From Leptidea sinapis (lineage: Eukaryota; Arthropoda; Insecta; Lepidoptera; Pieridae), in contig NC_066269.1 in assembly GCF_905404315.1 (NCBI RefSeq), positions 2,666,001-2,730,000 on the forward strand: a DNA stretch of 64,000 nucleotides, written 5' to 3'. Below, piece by piece: positions 33,342 to 44,222 of this stretch (position 1 is the first letter of the stretch; the number at the start of each line of letters is the position of its first letter). The position numbers and the translations under genes are program-made. The notes below the pieces were generated by a model. The model saw nothing but the letters and a program-made list of their open reading frames with translations. It was not told where the DNA came from and ran no database searches.

Positions 33342-33460
33342 TATACGATACTTGTGAAGCGATACGCGATGGGTACCTTTAAAAAGCATGAAAACCCACA
33401 AAATCACCACCTAAAAGTCCAGAAACTCTCTTGGGATTCTTCTGGTGTTGCGTGGGGGTA
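33342..33460 (+). mobile_element. LINE 3' end fragment, diverged
   Basis: GCGATACGCGATGGGTACC and CTTCTGGTGTTGCG align to the family. It is immediately followed by a SINE on the other strand. Confidence 0.5.
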
Positions 33461-33461
33461 T

Positions 33462-33771
33462 GATTTTTTATGAAAATAAGGACAAGACGAGCTGGACGTT
33501 CAGCTGATGGTAATTAGTACGCCCTGCCCATTACAATGCAGTGCCGCTCAGGATTCTTGAAAAACCCAAAACATTCTGAGCGGCACTACAATTTCGCTCG
33601 TCACTTTGAGACATAAGATGTTAAGTCTCATTTGCCCAGTAATTTCACTAGCTACAGCGCCCTTCAGACCGAACTCGATAATATTTACACATTACTGCTT
33701 CACGGTAGGAATAGGTGCCGTTGTGGTAGCTATAATCTAGCAGGCATCCTGTGCAAAGAAGCCTCCCACTG
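33462..33771 (-). mobile_element. SINE-like family, full length
   Basis: From the T-run and ATGAAAATAAGG to GCCTCCCACTGG. It directly follows a + strand LINE remnant (33.34-33.46 kb). Confidence 0.8.
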
Positions 33772-34229
33772 GAAATGAGCGACGGTGATTGATTTATTAT
33801 GTCCTTCTATTCATAATAAAATAGTATCAACATTGTTAAATTTTAAAATCAATCAAAGTATATAAATATCCTGACAAATTAATTAATTAGTAAGACAAGT
33901 AGTTAGGCTAGCTGTTTAGTCTTACAATTAATATTTCTAAAAAAAGACATTTATTTATGGTTCTAAATTATTTAGGCACTATCAATGATTTTATTCTTAT
34001 TTAAAGATAAATCTTAGTCACTGAAATCACGTTACGTGCGGAGGTTGTCAATCACTAGCCACTAAGTAGAGGTGTGCGTGTGGTGTATCTGTGTATTCAG
34101 TGTTCTTTGACCTCAACGATGCCCTGAGGCTACCACGACTCGAAAGCCAGGCTGGTTAGGTGTTCATAGTTATATACTGGTTATATTGGCGTAATTTCTG
34201 TTTGCAATTGTAATGGCTAGCGAATATAA

Positions 34230-34460
34230 ACATAGAATTGTTAGTGCAATGGGTATTATTATACTTCGGCAATACTTCAAGCTGGCCCACATTCTAGCAC
34301 ATATGGAGTATTGCTGTCATCTCTGGTCTGGCGCACCCCAGTATCAGCTCGAACTATTTGGGGCTCTGTGAACTGTTGAATCACTTTGCGTTGCGTAGAG
34401 ACGTCGGTCGCTTCATTGTGTATCTTCTCTCTCTAGCCGCTTGATTCCACCTTCGCATCA
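34230..34460 (+). mobile_element. LINE reverse-transcriptase fragment
   Basis: A frame reads HMEYCCHLWSGAPQYQLELF, a conserved stretch in the thumb/C-terminal region of CR1/jockey-like RTs of Lepidoptera, followed by frameshifted residues. It probably belongs to the same family as the DVWRSSTVRFSR ends but stops before them. Confidence 0.6.
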
Positions 34461-34467
34461 TCATTTA

Positions 34468-34768
34468 CCAGTGGGAGGCTCCTTTGCACAGGATGCCGGC
34501 TAGATTATGGGTACCACAACGACGCCTATTTCTGCTATGAAGCAGTAATATGAAAACATTCGTGTGTTTCGGTCTGAAGGACGCCGTAGCTAGTGAAATT
34601 ACTGGGCACACGAGACTTAACATCTTATGTCTCAAGGCAGCGCAGTTGTAGTGCCCCTCAGAATTTTTGGGTTTTTCATGAATTCTGAGCGGCACTGCAT
34701 TGTAATGGGCAGGGCGTTACAACTACCATCAGCTGCTCGTCTTGTGCCTTATTGTCATAAAAAAAAAC
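34468..34768 (+). mobile_element. SINE-like family, full length
   Basis: CCAGTGGGAGGCTCC to TTATTGTCATAAAAAAAA. Placed directly after a LINE reverse-transcriptase remnant (34.23-34.46 kb). Confidence 0.85.
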
Positions 34769-34979
34769 AAATAGAAATCTCTTATCAATCCTCACGAATT
34801 AAAAGTAGGTTCTATATTATTTACCTAACCTTTTCCTTCACTGAGTTACTTCTGACATTTAAGTCATATTTCTAATAAATTGGTATCGTTAATCTTCTGT
34901 CTCCAACTCTATGACTAAAACGTGTGAGCTTTCCATTCTGTAAGGGTTCAGAATGAGTAACGTGGAAGTCACGATATCT

Positions 34980-35125
34980 AAAATAATATTATTGAGAGCA
35001 AACATCTGTGTTTTTGTAAGTGTGTCTGTAATGTTTTCACACAAAAACTACTGGACCAATTTTTTAAAAATTCTTTCACCATTAGAAAGCTGCATCTTCA
35101 TTATATTACATTAAAAAAAAAAAAA
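34980..35125 (+). repeat. Helitron-like 5' fragment
   Basis: TTCACACAAAAACTACTGG and the following CCAATTTTTT...AAAGCTGCATC block resemble the 5' region common in lepidopteran Helitrons; no end was found. Confidence 0.4.
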
Positions 35126-35399
35126 AATAGAGATCCCTGATAAAAATTCAATAATATAACCCAAGTGGTAAAAAAAATTGTCAAAAATTTTTTATTTCGA
35201 ATTTAGAAATATCAATCGAAAGAAAATACTGCAAAAAATATAATGACTAAGTTAAATAAGACTTTTAAATTAACAAAAATAAATCTTAAGTCTGACTAGA
35301 CTAGACGTACCACTACCATGAGATCGGTGTCTAAGCGAGTAAAACCGCGCGGCATTGCTAGTCTACATGCTATGCATATACATATAGTATTAGTCAACA

Positions 35400-35583
35400 A
35401 TTTTTTTTTATGGAATAGGAGGACAAACGAGCGTACGGGTCACCTGTTGTTAAGTGATCACCGCCGCCCACAATCTCTTGCAACACCAGAGGAATCACAG
35501 GAGCGTTGCCGGCCTTTAAGGAAGGTGTACGCGCTTTTTTTAAAGGTACCCATGTCGTATCGTCCCGGAAACACCGCACAATT
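35400..35583 (-). mobile_element. LINE 3' end fragment
   Basis: T-run with ATGGAATAGGAGGACAAACG, then CACCAGAGGAATCACAGGAG and GTACCCATGTCGTATCGTCC; truncated before the LPRTTK-coding part. Confidence 0.75.
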
Positions 35584-35883
35584 ACTTCCTCTGTAGTGAT
35601 ACTTAATAAACATGCCTCTATTGGGCAAATTTGTAAAATAATCGACATACAAGCCTCTATTGGGGAATGTATTAGTACTAATGTACAAAAATATAACAAT
35701 GAAGATTTTCAAAAGAAGAATCAATTTTAAGAAAATAAATGCCTAATGCCTACAATATAGAGAATAGAAGATTATAATATAAGGTTGTTCAAAAGAAACA
35801 CACAAAATTTAACTATCCTTCTGAAAATTTCAGTCTAAATGAGAAGTTGCTAATCTTTTGAATGTTCAAATATTTATAGTTGA

Positions 35884-36300
35884 CTAGCTGAGTACCGGTG
35901 CGTGGTGAAGTGAAACACCTAAACATATTTGCAAAATTTAATATCGTAATTTAAATCTGTTTTGGTAATTACGAAATTTGTAGAAGTTCATTAAAAACAG
36001 CTTATATCTTAATATATATAAATTACGTGGCACGTTCTTTGTCTGCGATGATCTCCTAAATTAATGAACGGATTTTAATGGTATATGGTAGTGGTATTTA
36101 TATATCAGAGTAGTAAACGGTGGTCTCATGCTGTTGCCATATGGCATCGGCAGCAAACAGGAGGTTCAGGGTCATGAATCGAAATAAAAAAACTATCCTA
36201 TCTCTCAAGTTGGATCAAACTGCACATAGTGTGCAAAATTTGATGAAAATCGGTTCAGTAGTTTAGGAGTTCATCGCGGACAATCAACGTAATACGAAAT
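35884..36300. mobile_element. Cluster of Helitron pieces
   Basis: A minus-strand CTAG end at 35884, a + strand start piece at 36012-36085 (ATATATAAATTACGTGGCAC) and a minus-strand piece at 36165-36300 (CGGTTCAGTAGTTTAGGAG). The orientations conflict, so these are rearranged or successive insertions. Confidence 0.5.
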
Positions 36301-36315
36301 TTGTATGTATCGAGA

Positions 36316-36683
36316 CTAGCTGACCGAACAGACGTTGTTCTGTACTTAATAAAGAAAATGCTGTTTTTTATGAATTTGTCAGTAATATTTCGTAATATCA
36401 AGAATTATTTACTAAAATATGGTCGCTGTTTTTGAAACGAAATTGTTTCACAGCAGAACTGTCAAACCGTGTGTCAAAAAATTCTCTCATAGAAAATATG
36501 TCCATACAAAACAAATATTGAAAATAAAATTATTTATAGGTCCCAAATCGAAATAAAAACTATCCTATCTCTGAAGTTGGACGAAACTGCACTCCATGAA
36601 GTAATCCCCATTAAAATCCGTTCATTAGCTAAGGAGTCCATCGCGGACAAACAACGTGTCACGTAATTTATATATAAAGAAGA
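36316..36683 (-). mobile_element. Helitron, complete, minus strand
   Basis: Minus-strand start A|TCTTCTTTATATATAAATT and end CAGCTAG|T: host A and T flank TC...CTAG, as expected for Helitrons. Too short to encode a RepHel protein. Confidence 0.7.
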
Positions 36684-37044
36684 TTGCAATACTGATATTT
36701 ATATACTTTTTTCATTCATTCTACTTTATTCCTGTATAATCGTTTATTCTAAAACAATCCATATTCCCACACTTATAATCACAATGAGTGCCTTATTTAT
36801 CGCCGAAGTTATGATAATTAAATTTGTAACATAAGTAGTTGGAAATATGTTAATTAATATGAGAGTAACTTGTCCGACCTTATAGCCACTTTAAGTAAGT
36901 GTGAGAGGGTGTGGCTAGACGAGGGATTTTTGTTTAAGTAAGTATAATGTAGTTTGTGATTATTTTCTAGAACATGGAAACAATTTACGAATTACAGTTA
37001 CTACCTAAGTGAGCATTTCTAGCTGTATGTTTTTTTATTTTTTT

Positions 37045-37304
37045 TATTAATAATATTGACACACTTTTTACACAAATTATCTTGCCCCAAGTTAAGTATC
37101 TACAGCCTGTGTTATGGGTTACAAGACAATGATATATTTAATACAATATACTTACCTAAACATACATAAATACATATAAACATCCATGACTCAGAAACAA
37201 ACATCCATATTCATCATATAAATGCTTGCATCTACCGGGATTCGAACCCGGGACCTCTTTAGCTTAGTAGGTAGGATCGCTAACCACTCGGTTATACAGG
37301 TCGC
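37045..37304 (-). mobile_element. tRNA-headed SINE with TATTAT-type tail
   Basis: Read on the minus strand: a tRNA-like head with intact B-box (GGGTTCGAATCCCGG), then a body with GATGAATATGGATGTTT and TAAGTATATTGTATTAAAT, ending in an ATTATTAAT-like run. Near-identical to the copy at 52.06 kb. Confidence 0.8.
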
Positions 37305-37547
37305 CAAAATATATGTATGTGTGTGATAAAGATGAAGCTTCATGAGACGAAAGAGATATACTTAGAAGGCAATGGATGTGAAAGCTTAGCAGAAGGCATT
37401 CTTGCAGAGGAGACGTATATTACGATATAACAATAATAAAATATTTCCCTTAAAATGTAGTAAAACGAACATTAAAAGTAGTTGCTCAATTATGAAGAAC
37501 GGAGAGAAAAATCTGTGTGACAATGTAATCATTATATTTTTATGGGA

Positions 37548-37812
37548 ATTTTGAGTGTGGGCAGTGGAAAGGCCAGGGCACATAGCTCGACGGACAAATT
37601 GATGGCCGTTGGGGCAGTAAAGTCCTCAAATGGTGACCACGTACCGGAAGACGTAGTGTTCATAGGCCCCTCATAAGATGGACCGACGCGACGATCTGGT
37701 CAAGACAGCCGGAAGACGTTGGATGAGGGTAGCGCAGGACCGTCGTGGAAATCTTTGGGAACGCCTATGTCCAGCAGTGGGCCTCCTCCAGCTGATGATG
37801 ATTATGATATGA
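37548..37812 (+). mobile_element. RTE-clade LINE C-terminus
   Basis: WTDDLVKTAGRRWMRVAQD-type reading, with frameshifts and the upstream RPGHIARR region recognisable; ends GATGATGATTATGAT. Confidence 0.75.
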
Positions 37813-38547
37813 GTAATACAATAAACATAATATATAAAGTAAATTAAAAAATATGTGGTTGAAGATAAAAGTGAAAGGCTGAACTTTGGCCAAAATTACT
37901 CATACCAGTTTTGCCACATCAAGATAATGAATGTTAGATGTGCAAGCTCCATAATGACCGTCATTTACTAGGGATTCTAAACTTAATCTCATTATCATAA
38001 GGTTCTATTTCGATTGTGATGATATATAGAGCTTTTCTGACATCTATATTATTTATGTGTTAATACAGAAAATGAAATTGATCAGACAATTTTTGGTTAT
38101 TATGTTCATTAGATGCACATAATTCATTAGATATCTGATGTGTTATTTTACAAGCAATTTTTTGGTTACGTAACCTAAAAGAGATCAAAATCAAGACTGT
38201 TATGGCAAAAGAAAAGGAAAATTATTGATATAATTTTTTAAAAATAACTCGCTTGTCTGAATAATTAGGGAAAAGTTTAAGGGAATGAATTTATTAACTG
38301 TGGCAGCCTAATATATGAAAATGATTTAAATGTAAGTTAGTCTTAGTTTCATCAAGAAATAAATACATGAAATAAACACAATTGTATGAAACACATCTTC
38401 AAAAAATTTGTAATTCGTTTATGGGCCAGTGTATCGGCTTTTACAACAAACTTCCCACAACATCCAGGACCTATCAATACGTGAATTTGAAAAAAAAAAA
38501 ACAGTTATTTCAGATATTTGTATGAGAAACAGTCTTATTTTTATTTA

Positions 38548-38860
38548 TATTTTATTTACAAAAATAAAGGACGAGACGAGCAAGACGTTCAGCTGATGGT
38601 AATTTATTCGCCCTGCCAATTACAATGCAGTGCCGCTCAGGATTCTTGAAAAACCCAAAATTTCTGAGCGCTTCACAACTGCGCTTGTCACCTTGAGACA
38701 TAAGATGTTAAGTCTCATTTTCCCAGTAATTTCAGTAGCGACGGCGCCCTTCAGACCAAAACACAGTAATGCTTACACATAACTACTTCACGGCAGAAAT
38801 AGGCGCCGTTGTGGTAGCCATAATGTAGTCGGCATCCTGTGCAAAAGAGCCTCCCACTGG
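38548..38860 (-). mobile_element. SINE-like family, full length
   Basis: From ACAAAAATAAAGGACGAGAC to GAGCCTCCCACTGG. Confidence 0.8.
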
Positions 38861-39067
38861 TCTTGAAATCAAAGCTACTCTTAGTAACTTCAGTTAGCTT
38901 AAAATAGGCCGTGTCGTAAAAACAATATATGATCGATTTAAAATATTTTATAATTATTTAATTGAGCTATTATCTTTACTTAAGATATATTAACTTAAGA
39001 TTATACATAATAAGTGCTATTTTTATATCCTACGTACAAAAATATACATTTCAATTTGAATCATTTA

Positions 39068-39205
39068 CCCCCTTATTCATAATGGTCCGCTAACTTAAAA
39101 CAGTCGCTAAGGAGTGTTTTTTCTCATTCTGACTTAGGTTAATAGAAGAAGACAGAGTGAGAATTAGCAATGCTTTAAGTTAGCAGACTATTATGAATAA
39201 GGGGG
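39068..39205. mobile_element. MITE with TTAA target site, inverted copy
   Basis: Same element as 4.56 kb in the opposite orientation; flanks TTTA and TTAA. Confidence 0.8.
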
Positions 39206-39457
39206 TTAATGTTAATCTCTCAGCAGTTTTATCCGCTTATGGCCTGTTTTCTGTCCCAGGAAAAGAAACGTGCAAACAAAGTCACGGCTGAAACTTGTAA
39301 AAATATTGCCTGTATGTTTTGTAACAAAAACAAATGAACACACGGACATACTTCTTACTGTATCTACAATGAGCTGCGTCTCTCCAAACATGTGGTTATT
39401 GAATTATTAAAGAGGGTTCCTTCAGTAGGGCTGTCAACTTGTACATTTTATTTCATT

Positions 39458-39612
39458 TATTATTTTAATATTGACAAATTTTTAAACAAATTATCTTGCC
39501 ACAAGACAACGATATGTTTAATACAATATACTTACTTAAACATACACAAATATTCATATTGACTCATCATATTATTATTAATGGTAGCACTAAACCGGGA
39601 TTCGAACCTGGG
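39458..39612 (-). mobile_element. tRNA-headed SINE, degraded copy
   Basis: Same body as the 37.05 and 52.06 kb copies, with a mutated B-box (CAGGTTCGAATCCCGG) and most of the A-box side lost. Confidence 0.65.
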
Positions 39613-40424
39613 AAGGAACGATAGTATTAATTAGATTCGATAGATTTATTATTGGTAGAGTAATTTAATCAATCTATCTCAAGTACTTAATGAATAAAAG
39701 TTTCATGTTTGTATGTGTCTGGTATATTGGTTTTCTAGATCTTTCTATCTTTTCCGAATTAATTTTTTTAATATAAGGGCTGTTACAGACGAATACATAG
39801 AAGATTAACTTCTTTTATTATGTTTTTATGTATATAGATGTTTTAAGAAAGAGTATTTTTAATCTGATTATTATATATTATATGTAAAGTATTGCGGTGA
39901 AAGTTACTAAATAAATAACTAGTAATTAAATAAATAATTGCTGCATAGTTAATTGATACCATCTAAATAAACTACTTTTGTCAAACGTAGATGAATTACA
40001 ATATTAAATTACATTTTAATTTAAACTGACAGCCCTAAAAATTCTTAAAACAGTCGCAGCTTCCGTATATTAATTAATGATTTGCCCACGTGTGAGAAAA
40101 TAGGGCTATGCCTCTCTCACATTACAGGCCGAGCAATATTTGCATTTATACGCTATCGACTGACAAACAGATAAACAGGTTCTGCTGATTAAGAGTTAAT
40201 GTGAATATTATGTAAGTAGTTATATATATTAATAGTGTCAAGTCAAGATTATCATAGGACGATATAAAACCTTTAACTTACGGAGACTATGTTATGACGT
40301 GGTCGCGAGTATATATAATTCAGAGCGATGACCATAATAACTATAAAAAAAAGATATACAGATATACTTAGTAAATATTTTTGTCATACTATTTAAGAAA
40401 AGAGATCTCTTTTAACTGAATCTA

Positions 40425-40790
40425 TACCGGATTCAGTGGCCTCTGGAGGCCCCTGCCCATATTATTTTCCAAATAAAATGTACGTTTTTTCAATCGAGTT
40501 TTTCAACAGAGATTTACTGTGAAACCAAGAATAGATTCTTTTATTTAAAAAAAAACATATAAATATAATCGGAAACAAGAATTAAGATTTTTCTGAGCTT
40601 AGTATCGTTGTAGATTTCGCTCACATCCAGTTCCCAAAGTTAATCACTTACAATGCGCAGGAGAGAAAGCTTTGATAATTTTTACCGGAGTTTTTAATGT
40701 GGGGCCCCTCTTTACTGCAGACCCCAGGACTGTACCCCGGTTGCCCTACCCTAAATCCGCTTCTGGTTCTTTTTGTGCAAACATGCCTAA
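40425..40790. repeat. Pieces of a GC-rich dispersed repeat
   Basis: GGGGCCCCTCTTTACTGCAG, ACCCCAGGACTGTACCCCGG and TTGCCCTACCCTAAATCCGC form a GC-rich segment typical of insect repeats; a short related piece is GGCCTCTGGAGGCCCCTGCC at 40.44 kb. Confidence 0.4.
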
Positions 40791-41064
40791 CACTGGCATT
40801 CGAAGTTAGGCACAAGTTAATGTGAGTCAATTAAAAAACGTATTGAATAAATAAAAACAACGTCTCGATGAAAATATATAACTAACTCAATTTGTCCATT
40901 AACAGGATTTGGGAACGGAATCCTGTTGACAGGGAGTTATTCGGGCTTAAGTAATTTATATGGAAATGATCCAGCCTCTTAGAATTCCAATATTTGTCGA
41001 GTGAACTTAAAGGTTAAACTTATTAACGTATTTGAATTTCATGACACTTCTTAAATATAAATTA

Positions 41065-41640
41065 CTAGCTGTTACCTGCGACTTTGTACACATTCACCAG
41101 TGTTACCATACTAGTCGATGTTTCAATGCTGCCACATACATATTATATACAAAACAATCATATATCACTTGTCGTTAAGGCAGCGTTCGTAAAAAAAGTT
41201 TTCGTTCGACCATTTTTCTTTGATGTACTTTGCAAATGCGACTACCACGAAAAACTCTTTTGATTTTTCGCGTGAATTATAAATTGTGCTTCCCCAGGGC
41301 ATAAAAAAAGGAAAGTCCCAGGCCATCATCAGCATCATCATTAGCCGGAAGACGTCTACTGCTTGACAAAAGCCTCCCCCAAAGATATCCTCGACGATCG
41401 GTCCTGCGCTGCCCTCATCCAACGTATTCCGGCGATCTTGAGCACTTCAGTTTCGCAATCATTTTTTCATTGAAAGGAATATTCCTACCAAATTTCTAAT
41501 ATCAATGCCTTGTAGTTCCAGAGATAAATAATTTGATGAAAATTCATCCGCCAGGGTGTTGCGGTGCGTAAATACAGATCATTCAGAAATACCTATTTTT
41601 TCCTTATATTGGCTTAGATTTGAAATTTTTATTTTTATTT
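41065..41640 (-). mobile_element. Helitron-like region with nested RTE end
   Basis: The left edge A|CTAGCTGTTACCTGCGAC is a minus-strand Helitron 3' end; the right limit is uncertain. An RTE LINE end lies inside at 41323-41442. Confidence 0.45.
41323..41442 (-). mobile_element. RTE-clade LINE C-terminus inside a Helitron-like region
   Basis: ATCATCATTAGCCGGAAGAC to TCCGGCGATCTTGA, the last 120 bp of the family. Confidence 0.75.
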
Positions 41641-41724
41641 TATTATTAACAGAACAACGTCTGGTCTGCATGTTATTTATTTATATTTAAACAAACAACT
41701 GGCAACATTTTCGTAAGAACAAGA

Positions 41725-41870
41725 CCGTTAGCAGTGACGTCGGAGTTGTCGACAGACTTAAGCACATTGTTTTAGTTACGAGTCACATGTGGCATCCGTG
41801 GGAACAGAGGAGGCGCTAACCGCACCACTGTGCCGCGTTGTTCTGGCGGACTCCCTGACGCCTCGCCCAA
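41725..41870. promoter_or_regulatory. GC-richer patch with E-box and Su(H)-like site
   Basis: CACATGTG at 41784-41791 and CGTGGGAAC at 41797-41805, five bases apart, inside a CpG-containing stretch about 840 bp before the EGF7 exon. E-box plus Su(H) pairs are known in Notch-responsive enhancers; function here is inferred. Confidence 0.3.
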
Positions 41871-42242
41871 TTATAACATTACGTTCTATGTGTTTATTGG
41901 TTGCACATGTATGCCTTGAACCTTCTACGAGTTAACAACTTGTAGTACGAATAACATCATATTTTAAATCGGGCTGTTTACTTGAGCTAAGCGTCAGATT
42001 TTCGAGCGTTACACGAGAACATCAGATTTTTCTAAGACTGCACGGAAAATAACATTTAATAAAAACCTGGATAAATGTTTATTATAGCTAGGAACTTTCC
42101 ATCACAACAGGTTTAATATATATTAGGGAACTACAAGCTTAAGGCATACTTTCTTAAAGGCTGGCAACGGCTCCCAACCTTTGGTTTTGCAGATCTTCAT
42201 GGTCGATGATTAATAAGAATAGTGCAGAATAGTTCCTAACTG

Positions 42243-42590
42243 ATGTGATAAGTGATCAACGCCGCCCACATTTTTTTGCAACACCAGAAGACGTGGCCAG
42301 CCCAAGGTACCCATGTCGTATCGTCCAGAAAACACCGTACAAGGAAGCTCATTCTGCAGCTTAGTAGTACGAGGAAGAAAGTTCTATGAAAACCGCACTG
42401 TGGAGGAATGTCATACATCCAGATGGTGGGGATGATATCCTAATTTGTGGTGTATCGCGTGAAGGTGGAATTCTGCGGCAGGAATTAGGTGAAACAGCCC
42501 TTTGGACCACTCCGCGTGATAAATGCGGTAGAAGACTCACAATGAAGCAACGTCTCTACTCAACGCCAATTGAGAGCACTGGGTCACAGA
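42243..42590 (-). mobile_element. LINE end remnant abutting the EGF7 exon
   Basis: Lacks the A-tail but extends further 5' than other copies (CACTCCGCGTGATAAATGCG, AGACTCACAATGAAGC). It contains GTCGTATCGTCC and CACTGTGGAGGAATGTC. A short + strand piece of the same family lies at 42140-42185. The right edge is about 50 bp from the splice acceptor at 42642. Confidence 0.7.
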
Positions 42591-42642
42591 GTCTTTATAC
42601 AATTTTAATGTAATAGATGTTTTAATGTATGTTTGTTTGCAG

Positions 42643-42805
42643 GTTACCGTGGCCAAAACTGTGAGACCGATATCGACGACTGCCCTGGCCACCTCTGCCA
42701 GAACGGGGCCACCTGTATCGACGGCCTCAACACGTACACCTGCGAGTGTCCGCCCACCTTTACTGGCACGCTGTGCGAGACCGATGTCGATGAGTGTGCG
42801 CTCAG
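42643..42805 (+). CDS. N: Notch exon: end of EGF6, EGF7, start of EGF8
   Basis: Acceptor is a strong T-rich tract ending TTTGTTTGCAG; donor AG|GTAACT. Enters in phase 1, leaves in phase 2. Encodes GYRGQNC (last cysteine of EGF6), EGF7 (DIDDC, PGHLC, QNGATC, IDGLNTYTCECPPTFTGTLC) and the start of EGF8 (DVDECALR). DIDDC and DVDEC are the calcium-binding starts of EGF7 and EGF8, and EGF7 CQNGATC keeps the O-fucose consensus. The exon is closely flanked by repeats: a LINE remnant ends about 50 bp before it and a SINE begins about 70 bp after it. Length 163 bp; together with the next exon it would be 357 bp, a multiple of three. Confidence 0.95.
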
Positions 42806-42877
42806 GTAACTAATATGATTTATTATATTATAATCTAGGAACGGCATTTAAGCAATCTATACATAATGCTTAACATA

Positions 42878-43411
42878 TTTTTTTTATGAAAATAAGGGAC
42901 GAGACGAGCAGAACGTTCAACTGATGGTAATTGATACGCCCTACCCATTAAAATGCAGTGCTGCTCAGGATTCTTGAAACACCCAAAAATTCTGAGCGGC
43001 ACTACAATTGCGCTCGTCACCTTGAGGCATATGATGTTAAGTTTCATTTGCCCAGTAATTTCACTAACTATGCTCTTCAGACCGAAACACAATACTGCTT
43101 CACGGCAGAAATAGGCACCGTTGTGGTTCCCATAATCTAGCCGGCATCCATTTGTTTTATGGAAAAGGAGGACAATCGAGAGTACGGCTAACCTGGTGTT
43201 AAGTGATCACCGCCGTCCACATTCTCTTGCAACACCAGAGGAGTCACAGGAGCGATGCCCATGTCGTATCGTCCCGGAAACACCGCACAAGGAAGCTCAT
43301 TCAACAGCGTTGAAAACCGCACTGTGGAGGACCGCCCACACATCCAGATGATGGGGATGATATCCTAACTTGTGGCGGCTTTGTATCCTGTGGAAAGGAG
43401 CCTCCCACTGG
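42878..43411 (-). mobile_element. SINE-like family, split by a nested LINE
   Basis: Left part 42878-43149 ends at CCGGCATCC and the right part 43385-43411 resumes ATCCTGTGGAAAGGAG and ends CTCCCACTGG. Between them sits a truncated minus-strand LINE end, flanked by ATCC on both sides. The SINE starts 72 bp after the donor of the EGF7 exon. Confidence 0.85.
43150..43384 (-). mobile_element. LINE 3' end nested in a SINE
   Basis: Starts at the tail side with ATTTGTTTTATGGAAAAGG and ends GTGGCGGCTTTGT, flanked by ATCC repeats. It is 5'-truncated and also has an internal deletion around GGAGCGATGCCCATGTCG. Confidence 0.8.
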
Positions 43412-43969
43412 CAAACTTGGACAACAAAACGTAGAAAGAGTTAGTTTTTTTACGTATTAGTGTTTTACAATGGAAATTATAGTTCTTAACACTAGCTACT
43501 TCATCTCACACTCAACTGGTATTTTCAATCGACACTTAATTCCCACCATGATATTACAAATAACAATTTGATAATTTGGATAGCATAATGGTTGACATCT
43601 GGTCACCAACACTCGGCACATTGTATCGAGTGTTAATTACAAAATAAGACGTCAATAGTACGATGAACTCACATAAAAAACCTTTGTCGGGTCTGACTCA
43701 CGCGTCATAGCTCGAGATTTAGTTGGTATTACTTATTCTCTGTCTATTGTTAGTTTTTCTGCTATTTAATTTTTGATACACTTGAAGGTTTTTATAATAC
43801 TTCTATTTCTCGCTTCCCACATCGCGTCACAGTTATGATAAATTGAGATCACAAATGAGTTTTAGATATTATGAGACTTTTTTCTGAGTAATAATTCAAT
43901 TATCACCAAGAAATTGTCGCTTAAAATTAATAATTCACCACAGCTTTAGAAAATTGAGTGTTTTTTTAA

Positions 43970-44205
43970 CCCACCGCTTTTTTTGCGCCCTGACAAAGGG
44001 TAAGGGATACCCTCCGGGATAACGACGGGAGGAGGTATAGTTATGGGGGACTCACGTAAAAACCTAAGTGCCTACCCACTAAACAAATGCTTTTGGCAAA
44101 TGCCCTCTGAGCCTTCATCGTATGCAACCTTCTCTTGTAGACAGAGAGGTGCAAACGGCACTCCCTCGGGAGTATCCGCTGGGAAAATAAACCGCTGTTA
44201 TTCTT
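43970..44205. other. GC-richer block of unknown nature
   Basis: CGCCCTGACAAAGGGTAAGG, ATACCCTCCGGGATAACGAC and ACTCCCTCGGGAGTATCC. No long frame. It ends next to a Helitron and may be retroelement 5' sequence, but I cannot identify it. Confidence 0.3.
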
Positions 44206-44222
44206 AACATATATATCTTATA

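Larger units (their letters stand above)
30623..42642 (+). other. Notch intron (12020 bp)
   Basis: Holds a mariner fragment (30.7 kb), a possible THAP-related remnant (31.5 kb), a GT-rich run (31.8 kb), SINE copies at 33.46, 34.47 and 38.55 kb, LINE pieces, a cluster of Helitron pieces (35.88-36.68 kb), tRNA-headed SINEs (37.05 and 39.46 kb), an RTE end (37.55 kb), a TTAA MITE (39.07 kb), a Helitron-like end with an RTE insertion (41.07-41.6 kb) and a CpG-rich patch with a Su(H)-like site (41.7-41.87 kb). Nothing assignable in about 39.7-40.4 and 41.87-42.1 kb. Confidence 0.9.
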
